Source: Porphyromonadaceae bacterium | Lineage (GTDB): Bacteria > Bacteroidota > Bacteroidia > Bacteroidales > Dysgonomonadaceae | NCBI GenBank assembly: GCA_021372865.1 | Contig: JAJFTO010000006.1 | Span: 1 to 40,567, forward strand | DNA length: 40,567 bases | Reading direction: 5' to 3' | Part shown: in pieces, positions 40,429-40,567 of the stretch | How the letters are laid out: every line of letters starts with the position of its first letter | Position numbering within the stretch: position 1 is the stretch's first letter | Notes under the pieces: model-generated | What the model was told of the DNA's origin: nothing | The model's database searches: none | Seen by the model: the letters and a program-made list of their open reading frames with translations, nothing else | Program-made: the position numbers and the translations under genes

Positions 40429-40567
40429 TGTAGTGACCCCAAAAAGTTGGACAAGATTATAAATTAAGATTCTTGTAATAGAGCTCGGTATTGCACCGGG
40501 CTCTTTCCATTTAACCTGTTTTTTATCCTTTCATTGTTATAGTAATTAATGTATTGTTTTAAAGCCG
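40429..40567 (-). mobile_element. IS3-family (IS150-like) insertion sequence, one end, cut by the window
   Basis: The terminal inverted repeat begins TGTAGTGACCCCAAAAAGTT at 40429, the classic IS150-subgroup end. The transposase reading frame ends 35 bp inside it. The rest of the element lies beyond the window. The target-site duplication cannot be checked with one end only; the bases just outside are CACATT. Confidence 0.88.
40464..40567 (-). CDS. IS3-family transposase (OrfB), C-terminal end, partial
   Basis: Thirty-four codons are visible on the minus strand, ending TAA at 40464-40466. The peptide begins ALKQYINYYNNERIKNRLNG and continues with KSPVQYRALLQES. The 'YI.YYN..RI...L.g.SPv.yR' pattern is the C-terminal end of the rve integrase domain of IS3-family OrfB proteins. 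The DDE residues lie outside the window. Confidence 0.9.
   Translation of the reverse strand, partial: ALKQYINYYNNERIKNRLNGKSPVQYRALLQES

Overview
The window reads as a chromosome segment of a Bacteroidota bacterium, most likely order Bacteroidales. I infer a Dysgonomonadaceae-like, fermentative, saccharolytic organism, but that family placement is only an impression. The supporting signs are an LpxC-FabZ fusion, the rnf order rseC-B-C-D-G-E-A, a second EF-G of the Bacteroidales EF-G2 type, starts without Shine-Dalgarno sites, and several promoters matching the Bacteroidota pattern (-7 TAnnTTTG, with a -33 TTTG-like box in the best cases).

Layout. 1-1913: the tail of one sulfatase and a complete, AT-rich serine-type S1 sulfatase. 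2055-2226: a stand-alone tRNA-Pro(GGG) with its own promoter and terminator. 2315-7717: a plus-strand run of lipid A genes (lpxD, lpxC-fabZ, lpxA) continuing 4 bases later into agmatine deiminase and N-carbamoylputrescine amidase, closed by a strong terminator. 7739-9160 (minus): a DUF6600/YXWGXW-type lipoprotein with an 84-bp tandem repeat. 9400-14861 (minus): the complete Rnf ferredoxin:NAD oxidoreductase operon headed by an RseC-like gene. 15191-21423 (plus): aconitase, type I isocitrate dehydrogenase, citrate synthase and a second, eukaryote-like isocitrate dehydrogenase, together the oxidative arm of the TCA cycle to 2-oxoglutarate.

21461-21772 is a 5'-truncated sulfatase remnant. 21796-31099 (minus) is a four-gene secreted glycan-degradation operon: an unassigned 753-aa protein that may be a glycosidase, a secreted double-VOC protein, a GH92-like protein and a GH106-like protein. 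It has no SusC/SusD pair in the window. 31494-33650 (minus) is EF-G2, whose catalytic switch II histidine is serine. 34004-36709 is a P2A-type cation (Ca2+) ATPase. 36915-40314 is a sodium-pumping decarboxylase operon (gamma, alpha with biotin domain, beta). The window ends inside an IS3-family (IS150-like) insertion sequence.

How the genes work together. Two redox- or decarboxylation-driven ion pumps (Rnf and the Oad-type decarboxylase) flank a citrate-to-2-oxoglutarate gene set, which fits an anaerobic fermenter that links carbon flow to a sodium or proton gradient. The glycosidase operon and the sulfatase genes point to growth on decorated, possibly sulfated, polysaccharides rich in rhamnose or mannose. 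I saw no CRISPR array, phage region or classical defence system. The less-described material is the glycosidase operon (unassigned 753-aa protein plus secreted VOC protein), the dyad-containing region between EF-G2 and the ATPase, and the divergent decarboxylase alpha subunit.
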